Source of the DNA: CAIJXB01 sp964439595
GTDB lineage: Bacteria; Chlamydiota; Chlamydiia; Chlamydiales; Rhabdochlamydiaceae
Assembly: GCA_964439595.1 (NCBI GenBank)
Contig: CAYTOK010000002.1
Span: forward strand, 86,526 to 150,525
DNA length: 64,000 nt
Direction: 5' to 3'
Part shown: positions 7,338-15,909 of the stretch, one piece after another
Position numbering within the stretch: position 1 is the stretch's first letter
Layout of the letters: every line of letters starts with the position of its first letter
Made by a program: the position numbers and the translations under genes
The notes under the pieces: generated by a model
Database searches by the model: none
Told to the model about the DNA's origin: nothing
The model's input: the letters and a program-made list of their open reading frames with translations, nothing else

Positions 7338-8052
7338 AAAGCCACTTCTACTACTACTACCTAACACGCTCTCTGATCACGATGAAGGGGGCCTTGGAGA
7401 TCTGCCAGCTAGTTTGCAAACTAAGGTGCCCTTTTTAGATGGAATAGTGGCTGAAAGTGAAAAAGAGGCTAGGAGATATTTAAAGCGTTTTGTCTATCCT
7501 GAAGGCAAAAGCTTTCGAGACATTCCCATCTGTCTTCTTAACGAACACATAGAAAATAAAGATATTCCCCAGTTATTAGATCCTATTCTTAAAGGAGAAA
7601 CATGGGGGCTTATCTCGGACGCAGGGCTTCCTTGCATTGCGGATCCTGGAGCTCGCCTAGTTGCTTTGGCTAGAAAAAAGGGAATCAAAGTAGAGGCTAT
7701 TTCAGGGCCCTCTTCTATTTTTTTAGCTCTTATGCTCTCAGGGCTTTCAGCGCAGAAGTTTTGCTTTCAAGGGTATTTAGAAAGAGACCCAGCTAAACTT
7801 AAGCAGCAGATTAAGGAACTTGAAAAAGAGTCTAAGCAAAAAAGTATGACGCAGGTTTTTATAGAGGCCCCCTACCGATCTTTAAATATGCTTTCAGCTC
7901 TTTTAGAGACTTTAGAGGGCACCACTAAGCTTGGCGTCTTTTCTAATTTAACCTGTCAAGATGAGTTTGCTGAGACCTTATCTATCGATGGGTGGAAGAA
8001 AAAAGAAAAACCAGATCTACATAAAAAACCCACGGTTTTTCTTATAGCTTAG
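7327..8052 (+). CDS. SAM-dependent methyltransferase of the RsmI / tetrapyrrole methylase family
   Basis: Encodes 241 residues. RsmI 2'-O-methylates C1402 of 16S rRNA, and this protein has the family's central motifs: GLISDAGLPCIADPGARLV (about residues 98-116), then VEAISGPSSIFLALMLSGL (about 126-144) and FIEAPYRSL (about 178-186). It lacks the classic N-terminal LYVVATPIGN of RsmI and begins with LLLLLPNTLSD instead, so it belongs to a shorter sister group and its exact substrate is uncertain. Its start lies 11 bases inside the end of holA, which indicates translational coupling. Confidence 0.83.
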   Translation: MLTKKPLLLLLPNTLSDHDEGGLGDLPASLQTKVPFLDGIVAESEKEARRYLKRFVYPEGKSFRDIPICLLNEHIENKDIPQLLDPILKGETWGLISDAGLPCIADPGARLVALARKKGIKVEAISGPSSIFLALMLSGLSAQKFCFQGYLERDPAKLKQQIKELEKESKQKSMTQVFIEAPYRSLNMLSALLETLEGTTKLGVFSNLTCQDEFAETLSIDGWKKKEKPDLHKKPTVFLIA

Positions 8053-8070
8053 TTTTTTTTAATGTTTTTT

Positions 8071-8097
8071 GATCCTGCAGATGCGCGCAAACTTTGC
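8071..8097 (+). repeat. Relic repeat copy A (DPAD-RKL motif), probably from an IS200/IS605-type 3' end
   Basis: Positions 8071-8096 match 62391-62416 with all differences being transitions (for example GATCCTGCAGAT versus GATCCTGCGGAC). In one frame both copies read D-P-A-D-(A/T)-R-K-L, with several of the changes synonymous, so the segment was once coding. In the other copy the repeat runs into a hairpin of the type found at IS200/IS605 right ends; here that hairpin has decayed into a run of eight C. Confidence 0.5.
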
Positions 8098-8179
8098 CCC
8101 CCCCTGTATCAGTGTAGTTGTCTCTGAACAGAGGAAACAGGATATTTCTATTTGAGGTCAACAAGTAAAAAGAAATTAC

Positions 8180-8208
8180 TTGAATATTAATTTTATACCT
8201 TGTATAAT
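8180..8208 (+). promoter_or_regulatory. Strong promoter-like pair upstream of the 8244 gene
   Basis: TTGAAT (8180-8185) and TATAAT (8203-8208) are separated by exactly 17 bases, giving a predicted start near 8215 and a leader of about 30 bases to the ATG codons at 8244/8247. The 8053-8243 gap otherwise holds only relic repeat copy A. Confidence 0.6.
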
Positions 8209-8243
8209 TAGTTGTGTAATTAAAATTATAACAACTAAGAGGG

Positions 8244-8993
8244 ATGATGCAATCACTAGCAGCTAAATTAGGTTTTTCGAGTTCTTATGAAAATAGCACC
8301 TATGTCCCTGTTGCTGGGGCCCTTGCTTCCTTAGCAATTCAGTGCTCAGCATTAAAGAACATCTATAAGGAGTGGGATTCTGAAAGTAAAACTCTTTCAA
8401 TAAAAGAGCATCTTTCTCTAGCTTCTTATAATATAGTAAATATAGGAACTTTAGGCGGATTTGGGGCTCTTTTTGGCCTCTATAAGTTAGTGGCTCAAGC
8501 AATAGAGCCGCGCCTTTCTCAATCTAGCAAAACAGAAGTCCCTAAGAAAAGCCTGACCCCTAAAGAATTTTATGATGGCTTTGACGATAACGCCTTGATT
8601 TCTTACATTCAAAACAACGCAGCGAGCTTCCGTATAGGTGACAGGATAATTCAACAGTACTTAACTAGTAATTTTGAGACTTATCAATATTGTGTTCAAC
8701 GCTTTGGGAAAACACATCCTAATCTTTCTAAGATCTTTTACTCCTTAGACAGGATTCTTTTTCCCTCATTGAAGGGCCAGAAGAGCATGGAAGAATTTTT
8801 AGAGCAGTATAATGAGGCTCTCATCGAAGCCTTTATAAAAGCAAAAAATACATCAGTGTTTTGTCCTAATGAATGCAGAGCACAAGACTCTTTGGTTTTT
8901 GCTCGCCTTGTTTGTAAAAAATACCCGGAGAATGCGATGTTAAAGGGATGCTTTAGCCAGGATATTCAAAGACAATTAGATGAGGAAATCTAA
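8244..8993 (+). CDS. Unknown protein with two N-terminal hydrophobic segments
   Basis: Encodes 249 residues that I do not recognise. Two hydrophobic stretches lie at about residues 20-36 (TYVPVAGALASLAIQCS) and 62-88 (YNIVNIGTLGGFGALFGLYKLVAQAI). They are separated by a short polar stretch, followed by a soluble C-terminal ~160 residues. A paired hydrophobic region near the N-terminus is typical of chlamydial inclusion-membrane (Inc) proteins, but here the gap is longer than the classic Inc hairpin, so this is only a possibility. AAGAGGG (8237-8243) precedes two adjacent ATG codons (8244, 8247) and either may be used. The gene has its own promoter-like sequence and no operon partner. Confidence 0.7.
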   Translation: MMQSLAAKLGFSSSYENSTYVPVAGALASLAIQCSALKNIYKEWDSESKTLSIKEHLSLASYNIVNIGTLGGFGALFGLYKLVAQAIEPRLSQSSKTEVPKKSLTPKEFYDGFDDNALISYIQNNAASFRIGDRIIQQYLTSNFETYQYCVQRFGKTHPNLSKIFYSLDRILFPSLKGQKSMEEFLEQYNEALIEAFIKAKNTSVFCPNECRAQDSLVFARLVCKKYPENAMLKGCFSQDIQRQLDEEI

Positions 8994-9026
8994 ACTGTAT
9001 TATAATGGATCATCTTTTCTATAGAA

Positions 9027-9053
9027 ACCCCCTGCCTCATCCTTTAGGACGGG
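9027..9053 (+). repeat. IS200/IS605-like right-end hairpin relic
   Basis: CCCCC at 9027-9031 can pair with the G-run at 9048-9053 around an inner TCCTTTAGGA stem. This resembles the subterminal right-end hairpins of IS605/IS1341-type elements (C-rich arm, CCTTTAGG core, G-rich arm). The core also resembles the hairpin broken by the insertion sequence at 62 kb. No tnpB open frame is left upstream. The 8994-9195 gap therefore holds this relic and the intron tail described separately. Confidence 0.4.
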
Positions 9054-9100
9054 GGGAAGCGCTGCTCCTTTTAAATTGGTCCTTTAGAGAGGAGAGAAAG

Positions 9101-9195
9101 TCGATTACTCGAGCCCCCCCCCTTATGAGAACCGTATTGCGCCCTATTAAGGCAACAGACTTTTGATAACATATTTTCTCTTGGTCTTCTTCCCT
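9101..9195 (-). other. Possible group II intron 3' tail (domain V/VI remnant)
   Basis: Downstream of the maturase remnant on the minus strand, the sequence reads ATACGGTTCTCATAAGG, a G-run, then GGCTCGAGTAATCGACTT. A TACGGTTC followed by a G-rich run and a hairpin is what domains V and VI of bacterial group II introns look like. The 5' half of domain V is too degraded to fold convincingly by eye. The position, within 100 bases of the maturase end, is as expected. Confidence 0.4.
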
Positions 9196-9720
9196 CTAAA
9201 ATAAATGGTGTACGATCTTAGCTTGCGGCATTGGGTGTGTTTTAAGAAATCTATTAAATTCCTTTTAGTTCTGACTTCCTCTATTCATTCATTTAAAGAA
9301 TATTTCTGAGTTCAGCCTTATGAATTTTTGCACAGGGATAAAGTTATGGGATACTCCATAGTAAGCAATATGTCCTCTTATTTTCCTGGAGAATCTTTTC
9401 CCTAGGTCTTTTTGAAAACTCTTATGTCTTTCTTGTTTGACCCATTCTTTTACCTTCCTTAGCTTTATCGTCACTGTTTTACCTATCGTTTTCAGCTTTG
9501 GTATTATCTGCATCCTGCGAGAGAGGTCCCTATAGGATGTGAATCCTAGAAAATCAAAAGTCTCTTGTCTTATTCCTTGTCTTTTGTCAAAGCTTACTAA
9601 TTTAGTCTTCTCCTCATGGAGTTGAAGCTTAAATTTTTCAAGTTTTTCCCAAAAGGTATTTCTGATAGTGATCCTCTGGAAGGGTATCTCGAATTGCATT
9701 AAAAAATCGTATAGAAGGTC
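9196..9720 (-). pseudogene. Group II intron reverse transcriptase/maturase, C-terminal remnant
   Basis: The open part (9289-9720) encodes FWEKLEKFKLQLHEEKTKLV, then RQETFDFLGFTSY, and GHIAYYGVSHN, all hallmarks of the end of the RT palm/thumb and the maturase domain of group II intron-encoded proteins. Reading on past the TGA at 9289-9291 and a later TAA in the same frame gives MNRGSQN...KEFNRFLKTHPMPQAKIVHHLF, the expected family C-terminus, ending at a TAG at 9196-9198. So the gene carries at least two in-frame stops. The whole N-terminal part, including the YADD catalytic box, is missing. The remnant begins right at the stop codon of the neighbouring 9721-10485 gene. Confidence 0.85.
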
Positions 9721-10485
9721 TTACTCTGCCCCTATTTGCGGTGATTCCACGATATAAAGAGAATTTTCTCCGTGGATATTTCCTCTTAGAATCATGCAAA
9801 AAGGGAGGTAAAATACCTCAGCTTTATCTATTGCTTTATAAATTCTTGTGATTTCTTGAACGAAAGATCCTTCCCTGATTTCCTCCAATCCATTTGCAAT
9901 GTCTTTAAGGGCATATCGAATATCTTTTGTGCGGGAAACATGATGGTGCCATTTAGCTTCTAAAGAAGCTATCTGTTCTATTCCGTCTAGTAAGCGATCT
10001 TTTGGAGCTACTAAAGTGATAACACAAGTGAAAAATAGTTTAACTGTAAAGTAAGGATCTCTTGCTAGGTTATAAAGATTAGTACAGATTCCTTTATGTA
10101 GGATTTCTACAGGTTTTTTATAGAATAGTTTTGCTATTTCTAAATATTTTTGCTCTGAGTAGTGTTGTCCGAATTCCCCAAAAGTAGCGTATGCAATTTT
10201 TAAGATATCAAAAGGGATGCGTAAGATATGCCACGCGGCAAAACCCATACCATATAGAGGATAACAGAAAAGAAGCACAGTTGAAACCTCGCGGATATCG
10301 GAAGACGTCTTTCTCCAGTAAACTTCCCCCGTTTTTTTATTCAAGGTGTAGAGGTCGTTATGTTTACTTGTTATTTCTGTAAAAGTGCTGTCTTTTATAC
10401 TGGCTTTTTTACGTATTATAATAGAGTCATCCCATTTCTGAGGAATTTCATTACCTAAAAGAAAATTGTAAGTTGTATGGATCAT
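9721..10485 (-). CDS. Unknown protein with hydrophobic segments
   Basis: Encodes 254 residues that I do not recognise. The frame opens at a GTG at 10503, but AGGA (10492-10495) sits six bases before the ATG at 10485, which is preferred. A long apolar stretch lies near residues 75-98 (VSTVLLFCYPLYGMGFAAWHI) and a second near 147-162 (YFTVKLFFTCVITLVA). The rest is polar and helical in character. It lies 11 bases downstream of the J-domain gene on the same strand and was probably cotranscribed with it. The intron remnant abuts its 3' end directly, so the original downstream context is lost. An inclusion-membrane or effector role is speculative. Confidence 0.68.
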   Translation of the reverse strand: MIHTTYNFLLGNEIPQKWDDSIIIRKKASIKDSTFTEITSKHNDLYTLNKKTGEVYWRKTSSDIREVSTVLLFCYPLYGMGFAAWHILRIPFDILKIAYATFGEFGQHYSEQKYLEIAKLFYKKPVEILHKGICTNLYNLARDPYFTVKLFFTCVITLVAPKDRLLDGIEQIASLEAKWHHHVSRTKDIRYALKDIANGLEEIREGSFVQEITRIYKAIDKAEVFYLPFCMILRGNIHGENSLYIVESPQIGAE

Positions 10486-10496
10486 GTTATGTCCTA

Positions 10497-12742
10497 TTAA
10501 CACGGTTTTTCAATAATTGCCATTTCAACTGCTCTAGCTTCCGCTAAAATTTTGAATAGCTCACTTGCTTCTTCTTGCACTTTTAAGCCAAAATGAGAAA
10601 GTTTATCAGGATGGAGAATAAGAGACCATTTTTTGTATGCTATTAGTATGTCTTTTTTTGTAGGGTTTTTAGGCAGACCTAAAAGAACCTTAGAATCTCT
10701 GAGGTTCATAACATTATCTTTAAAGCGATTGTAGTCAGGGTGGTCAATATTTTCTGTATCTAATTGGGTTAAATATAGACTTGTTTTGAACATAGTTTGC
10801 ATCCAAGGATCACTGCCACTATAATGTGTTTTAGAGCTGTTTGAATCATTTGTAGGGGTAGGGGGTGCAAATGAGGTGAAGCTGTAAGGATAATAAGTGG
10901 GAGTAAAGCTAGGTAGTGGCATGCCTTCCATACATCGCTTAAGAAATCCTTCTCCTAAAATTGATTCTCTTACTCTGAATTCTTTTTCTATGATTTGATA
11001 TAGATCCATGAGAGTCTCGAATAAAAATGTGCATTCTTCTATTTTTTCTGTAGAAATTCCATTTCTTTTTAGAAAACTTGGAAAGCTATCATAGGTTCCT
11101 TCCTCGATAAAAACTTTGAAAAGAGCATCCATCTGGTTTTTTTTGTCTTGATTTAACCCCTGGTAAATAGCACTTAATTTATAAAAAAGCGCAGAACTTT
11201 TTCTTTTGTGCAAAAGGGAGAAGTAGGAGTTTTTTTGCTGATCTGAGGGAGATAGAATATCACTTTCGTAGTTATAAGAGAGCAGTGCACCTCCGGGCCC
11301 CGTGATTCCAAATTTTTCTCTAAGAGTGATAGATTGGAATAATCCAAATCTATCGGCCCTTGTAGCAATAGCTTTGAGGCCAGTAGTGTCTGTTGGAATA
11401 GTCAGTAGAAATAATCCCCAAATAGAAGAGATATCATCAAAAGCAGCTTTGGCATGTGCTTTTATACGCTCCCAGTTGCCGAATTTGGTTTCAGGGTTGG
11501 CTATCGCATATTTTAATCCATATTGTAGGGATTTTACTGTATGGTAAATGGTTCCAAGCGGAGCCCCGACAGCAATAATTGCAACACTTGTTAGCACCTG
11601 CGCAGCAAAGCGTGCTTTTGATTTTGCATGCTGTCCTATTTGTGACGCTCTTTCTTCGTAAGGGTCAATGTCCTCCATTGAGTGTGTAATCGAACCCATA
11701 TCTTTAACTTCTTTAAATTCAGAGTTAGAGGGATAGAGCCAGTTGATGGTGAGAATTTTTTTGAAGATTTCTTGTGTTAGAGAGTGAATGTGTAAAGGAC
11801 GCGGAATACGCGCTCTTTTGGTATTCATGCCGCCTTCTTGTATAGGGGGTATTTGAATAGGGAAGGGTGTTTTAAAAAAGGGAGACTGTACCCAGGTGTC
11901 TGAGTCTAAGTATGTTTGTAATCGCACCATAACTGTGTTGTATCTGGCAAGATCGTCTCTTAATGGGTGTATCTCTTGCCATTCTTTGGGTGTTAAGTCC
12001 TCACGAGCCTGTTCTAAGAATTGAAGGATTTGGTAGACATTTATATCGGAGTTATAGGGTATTGCATGGTCGCTTGGTAGTTTACTGCGTACATTTTCTA
12101 GTGTTTCTAGTATTTTTTCAGCATGAGCTGTTATTACCTCTTTTAAAAGAGACTCTGGGTTGAGAGAGTCTTCGATTTCAAGACCAAATTCCCATTTTAA
12201 AGCCATTTTAGAGCGCCACGAAATATCTTCTTTTTCTCCAATTTCAAAAAATCTAGAATTATAAGCAGGTGCAAGGGCAGTCGTAATTGATTCACCGCCA
12301 GCTATCATAAGGCAGCCAATTGTTACTTTGAACCCTATAGCAGAAAGAAGAATGCTGGGATTTATTTTAAACCATACTAAAGAAACGGCTATTAAGGTTC
12401 TTGCAACCTCGTATCCCATACATTTTTTGTGGTAGGTATGTAAATAATAATCGTCTTTATGTTTCAGCGCATAAAACCCATGATAGGCTACTCCTATAGG
12501 AGCAATTAAAATAGAATAGCTAAGGTTGTAATAAGCCTTGCAACAGTGCTCAGTGTGTTTTGCACGTAATAAAATGGGGTGCTTTCTGCTTTTCTTGGAC
12601 TAAGGCAATGATCTATGATATTTTCTGTTTCGGGAAGGTTGTGAAGTTTATAGCGAGAGGAAACAAACCAGTTGGATTCGTTTACAAGCGTTAATGCATA
12701 ACAAGAAAGTGTATTAATATTTGCAGAAGCTTCCAAATTCAT
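10497..12742 (-). pseudogene. Large protein with a C-terminal J domain, broken by a one-base frameshift
   Basis: The C-terminal ~75 residues are a J domain: LLGLPKNPTKKDILIAYKKW, then LILHPDKLSHFG with the invariant HPD, then a final helix. J domains stimulate Hsp70 ATPase. The upstream part (640 residues from an ATG at 12419) is unrecognised, with apolar segments and a Pro/Ser/Thr-rich patch before the J domain. The frame stays open upstream of 12419 (IAPIGVAYHGFYALKHKDDYY...), while a separate 78-residue frame starts at 12742 and stops at 12506. Restoring one T in the TTTT run at about 12508-12511 joins them into a single 748-codon gene reading ...TTLAILF-LIAPIGV... . Either the gene is freshly broken, it is rescued by slippage, or the sequence has an error. 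A shorter product from 12419 could still be made. Confidence 0.75.
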
Positions 12743-12888
12743 ACCAATTTATTAATTAAAAGAAATTGTATCATATAAATTAATACAATGCAATGTGTAA
12801 TTAATTTTTCAATTCAATTGTTTGTTGGTTTTTTTTTATTAATGTTTTACTGTGTGTTAATTGATTTATTTAAATAAATAATTTAATA

Positions 12889-12918
12889 TTGCAATTAATA
12901 TTTAATATTTAATATAAT
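12889..12918 (+). promoter_or_regulatory. Promoter-like pair upstream of the 12950 gene
   Basis: TTGCAA (12889-12894) and TATAAT (12913-12918) are 18 bases apart in a very AT-rich divergent intergenic region (12743-12949) that separates this gene from the J-domain gene on the other strand. The AT richness raises the chance of accidental matches. Confidence 0.4.
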
Positions 12919-12949
12919 ATGGTCGAAATTAAAAATGGAGGTTGGTTGT

Positions 12950-14470
12950 GTGACAGCAATAGTTAATCCAGTTCGCCCCTTAAATCCCTCCTATTATCAT
13001 CGCGAATACTCAAATGATATCGACCGCCCTCATGAAGAGCCTTTAAACATCTATAAGCGGGTAACTCTCATTGCTTTACCTTTTTTGAGTTTATACAAAC
13101 CTCTAAATCTTCCTGTTTCTTTAGTAATGGGCTCTGCACGTGTTTATACTTCTGCTGATCAATTAATCAGTGATATTCGATCAGGAGATTGCAAGAGGAT
13201 TTCTTTCGATGTCCTGTGGGCAACTATTTCTGTTATTGCTTTAGCATCTACCATTTTTGCGCATCCTATAGGAATGATCGTAACAACTTCTCAGGATATT
13301 ATTTTTGAATTAAGAGATCTCGTTCAATCTCTTCAGAAGGGAGATGTGGAAGCATCGCTGATATCCCTAACAAAAATTATAAATAATGCGTTTTACCTAG
13401 CTCTTATCTGCCGTGGGGGTCTTGAACTTTCAATTGCTTCATTTGCGATGCAGTCAATAACTCTTGTGATTTCCTCCAGAGATGAGTTTAAAAAAGGCCA
13501 TATATTGGAAGGCTGTGGAAATCTTTTAATGGCAGCTGTTAGAGTTAATCAGGGGTATTCCCAATTCAAACTCCTGCAAAGGCAATGGGAAATTGAAGAA
13601 GCAATTAAACGAATTGTTGTAGGAGAGTTGCATGAAAAATGGCAATTCCCATCAGACCATTTGCCTGTAGGAATAGAGGTGGACGGGGTTAAAATCATCA
13701 GCTGGAACGTTCTTAATAACGCTTATATGGAATGGGTAACGACAAAAGACTCTCAAGGACTCAAAGGGTCTATGATCAGCGATCTAGACAAAGTAGTGAA
13801 ACCGAATGGGCTAACACAAAGAGACTTGATTGTTGTAGATATGGTTGCTTCAATGATGAATTCTGGACAAGTAGTTGCTCTTCAAGAATGTGGAGACCCC
13901 TTCCTTGAAGCATTACAAGAAAGGCTTCCTTCACATTGGCAAATGGTTAAAAGCTTTGAAACTCCCAGAACGGACCAGGATGTGATCTTATTCGATAAAT
14001 CTAGATTAACTTATCTCCCTGACCAATCGGGAGTAACAAAAGATTCATACCCCAGCGTCCCTAATAGGCCTATTCAAAATGCGCTTTTCTCTAGAATAGG
14101 AGAAAGGCATGGCCGAGACGTTAGAGTAATCAATGCACATATTCCAGGCGATCCTACACTGCCTGTAAGGGAAGAATTCGCAAAATATATTCATGACATT
14201 CATCGTGCTGATCAAGTTACAGTTGCTCTAGGTGACAATAATTTTGAACGAGATGAAATGATCCTCGCGTATGAAAGAATGGGCTTTTCAGAGTTTAGCC
14301 TGCATTCACCTTGGAAAACCAATATTGATCCTTACGATAAACATTCAAAAGCCATTGATCATTTTTTCGTCGCAGGTAGCGATTTTTCACGCGACCTTAC
14401 ATCTGATGAAGTACTTCAAAATGGTAACTTGCGAGAAACAATTGCACTTTTAAATAAGGCTGTGAGATGA
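12950..14470 (+). CDS. Endonuclease/exonuclease/phosphatase-fold protein with hydrophobic N-terminal region
   Basis: Encodes 506 residues. The C-terminal half (from about residue 245) is an EEP-fold domain with every catalytic box visible: SWNVLN (N253), ALQECG (E313), NAHIPGD (H397), LGDNN (D429, N431) and AIDHFF (D470, H471). EEP members are metal-dependent phosphoesterases, including DNases, inositol phosphatases and sphingomyelinases; the substrate here is unknown. The N-terminal half has apolar stretches near residues 40-65, 90-113 and 150-175, so it may be membrane-attached. An ATG lies at 12935, but GGAGG at 12937-12941 overlaps it and is eight bases before the GTG at 12950, which is taken as the start. 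A role on host lipids or nucleic acids is speculation. Confidence 0.82.
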   Translation: MTAIVNPVRPLNPSYYHREYSNDIDRPHEEPLNIYKRVTLIALPFLSLYKPLNLPVSLVMGSARVYTSADQLISDIRSGDCKRISFDVLWATISVIALASTIFAHPIGMIVTTSQDIIFELRDLVQSLQKGDVEASLISLTKIINNAFYLALICRGGLELSIASFAMQSITLVISSRDEFKKGHILEGCGNLLMAAVRVNQGYSQFKLLQRQWEIEEAIKRIVVGELHEKWQFPSDHLPVGIEVDGVKIISWNVLNNAYMEWVTTKDSQGLKGSMISDLDKVVKPNGLTQRDLIVVDMVASMMNSGQVVALQECGDPFLEALQERLPSHWQMVKSFETPRTDQDVILFDKSRLTYLPDQSGVTKDSYPSVPNRPIQNALFSRIGERHGRDVRVINAHIPGDPTLPVREEFAKYIHDIHRADQVTVALGDNNFERDEMILAYERMGFSEFSLHSPWKTNIDPYDKHSKAIDHFFVAGSDFSRDLTSDEVLQNGNLRETIALLNKAVR

Positions 14471-14766
14471 TATGATTAAAAGTTGTATTTGAAAAGAACA
14501 AGAGCATATCCTTGAAGGCGCAAAAAAATCTTCAAAAAAAGGAATACGCTTATGGAAAAGAATACCATTACTCTAGAAAAGAGTCATAAGTCAAATGCTT
14601 TTAATAGTGCTTAGAGAGATATTGTCAAATGTTGTGTTTTGGGATCGTAAGCATATTCCTTGTCGGTGATTAATTAAGCTACACTTTCTTGATTTTGTTT
14701 TTCTTCTCCGTTATGAATTTTGAACCCAGAAATTACTATTTGTAGTTTTCAAAATTACACCAATTT
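14471..14766. other. Intergenic region without a recognisable gene
   Basis: The gap between the convergent EEP and hemW genes has no supported open frame; the longest plus-strand candidate near 14552 is 20 codons. No tRNA or clear terminator hairpin was seen. Confidence 0.6.
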
Positions 14767-15909
14767 TTAAACGATTTCTGCGGCAACCGTGTCATAAAAC
14801 TTTAGGCCTTCTTCTGTAAGAGAAAGGATGGAGCCTTGTTTTTGCAGCAAGTTTTGGGTGAGAAGCGTTTCTATAGACTCTTGTAAAGAAGAAAAAAGAG
14901 GAGGGAATGTAGATAGGTCGACGCCTTTAATAAGGCGAAGCTCAACGGCTAGAAGCTCTTTTTGGCTGGCTTCTGCAGAGAGTTTTTCTGAAAACTCTTC
15001 AGAGCTAATCCCTTTTTGGATAGATTCTGCCCATTTTTTTAGGTGAGATGTTTTACGGAAGCGCCTTCCTTCTAAGTAGCTGAAGGCAGAAGGCCCAAGG
15101 CCAAGAAAGGGCCTTCCCGTCCAGTAGCCTGTATTGTGGACGGAGTGAAATCCTTTTTTTGCAAATGCCGAGATTTCATAGCGGGAAAGTCCTTGTTTAG
15201 GAAAAATTTCCGTTGCCATATTTAACATAGCTAGAGCTTCTTCTTCCCCAGGTAAATTCGATGATAGGGTGGCTTTTTTTTTATAGAAGACGGTTCCTGG
15301 CTCAAAAACTAGGTTATAAAGGGAAAGATGGGTAATGGGAAGCTTACTTGCTTTTTTAACGCTTTGCTCCCAGGTGCTTAAAGTTTGACTTGGGAGCTCA
15401 TACATAAGATCGATGGATATATTTTCTATCCCCGCTTCAAAAACAGAGTAGACAGCCTTTTCTCCCTCGTCACTTCCGTGCGTTCTCCCTAAAACTTTTA
15501 ACAGGGTGTCGTCAAAGGACTGGATTCCGAGGCTTACTCTATTAACGCCAGCCTTTAAAAAATCCTGCATAGCGGATTTGGTGGTTTTTTCGGGATTTCC
15601 CTCTAGCGTGATTTCACAGCTTGGAGAAATGGCGATGGGCCCTTTATACACTTTATCTAAAAAAGCATAAATAGCATCGGGAGATAGTAGGGAGGGTGTT
15701 CCTCCACCTAAGTAAATAGAAACAATTTCCTTGCCCTCTAAAAGGTGTGACTCTAAGAGCCACTCCTTATAAAGGGTATCTAGAAAAAGCTTTTGGCTTT
15801 CTGCTGCATCGGGGAGAACAAAAAAATGGCAGTAAGGGCATTTTTTAGAGCAAAAAGGCACATGGATATACAGGCTTGCAGGAGGAAGGTCCGTTTTTTT
15901 ACCAGTCAT
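14767..15909 (-). CDS. hemW: Radical SAM heme chaperone HemW (HemN-like)
   Basis: Encodes 380 residues, the HemW length. The radical-SAM cluster motif CSKKCPYCHFF sits near residues 20-30 within YIHVPFCSKKCPYC. It is followed by SIYLGGGTPSLL, VSLGIQSFDDTLLKVLGRTH and SIDLMYELPSQT, all standard for the HemN/HemW family. HemW delivers heme to membrane enzymes rather than oxidising coproporphyrinogen III; short homologues such as this are usually HemW. It overlaps the end of the upstream CT053-like gene by 11 bases, so the two are cotranscribed. The placement next to sucA matches chlamydial genomes, where the gene is usually labelled hemN. Confidence 0.93.
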   Translation of the reverse strand: MTGKKTDLPPASLYIHVPFCSKKCPYCHFFVLPDAAESQKLFLDTLYKEWLLESHLLEGKEIVSIYLGGGTPSLLSPDAIYAFLDKVYKGPIAISPSCEITLEGNPEKTTKSAMQDFLKAGVNRVSLGIQSFDDTLLKVLGRTHGSDEGEKAVYSVFEAGIENISIDLMYELPSQTLSTWEQSVKKASKLPITHLSLYNLVFEPGTVFYKKKATLSSNLPGEEEALAMLNMATEIFPKQGLSRYEISAFAKKGFHSVHNTGYWTGRPFLGLGPSAFSYLEGRRFRKTSHLKKWAESIQKGISSEEFSEKLSAEASQKELLAVELRLIKGVDLSTFPPLFSSLQESIETLLTQNLLQKQGSILSLTEEGLKFYDTVAAEIV

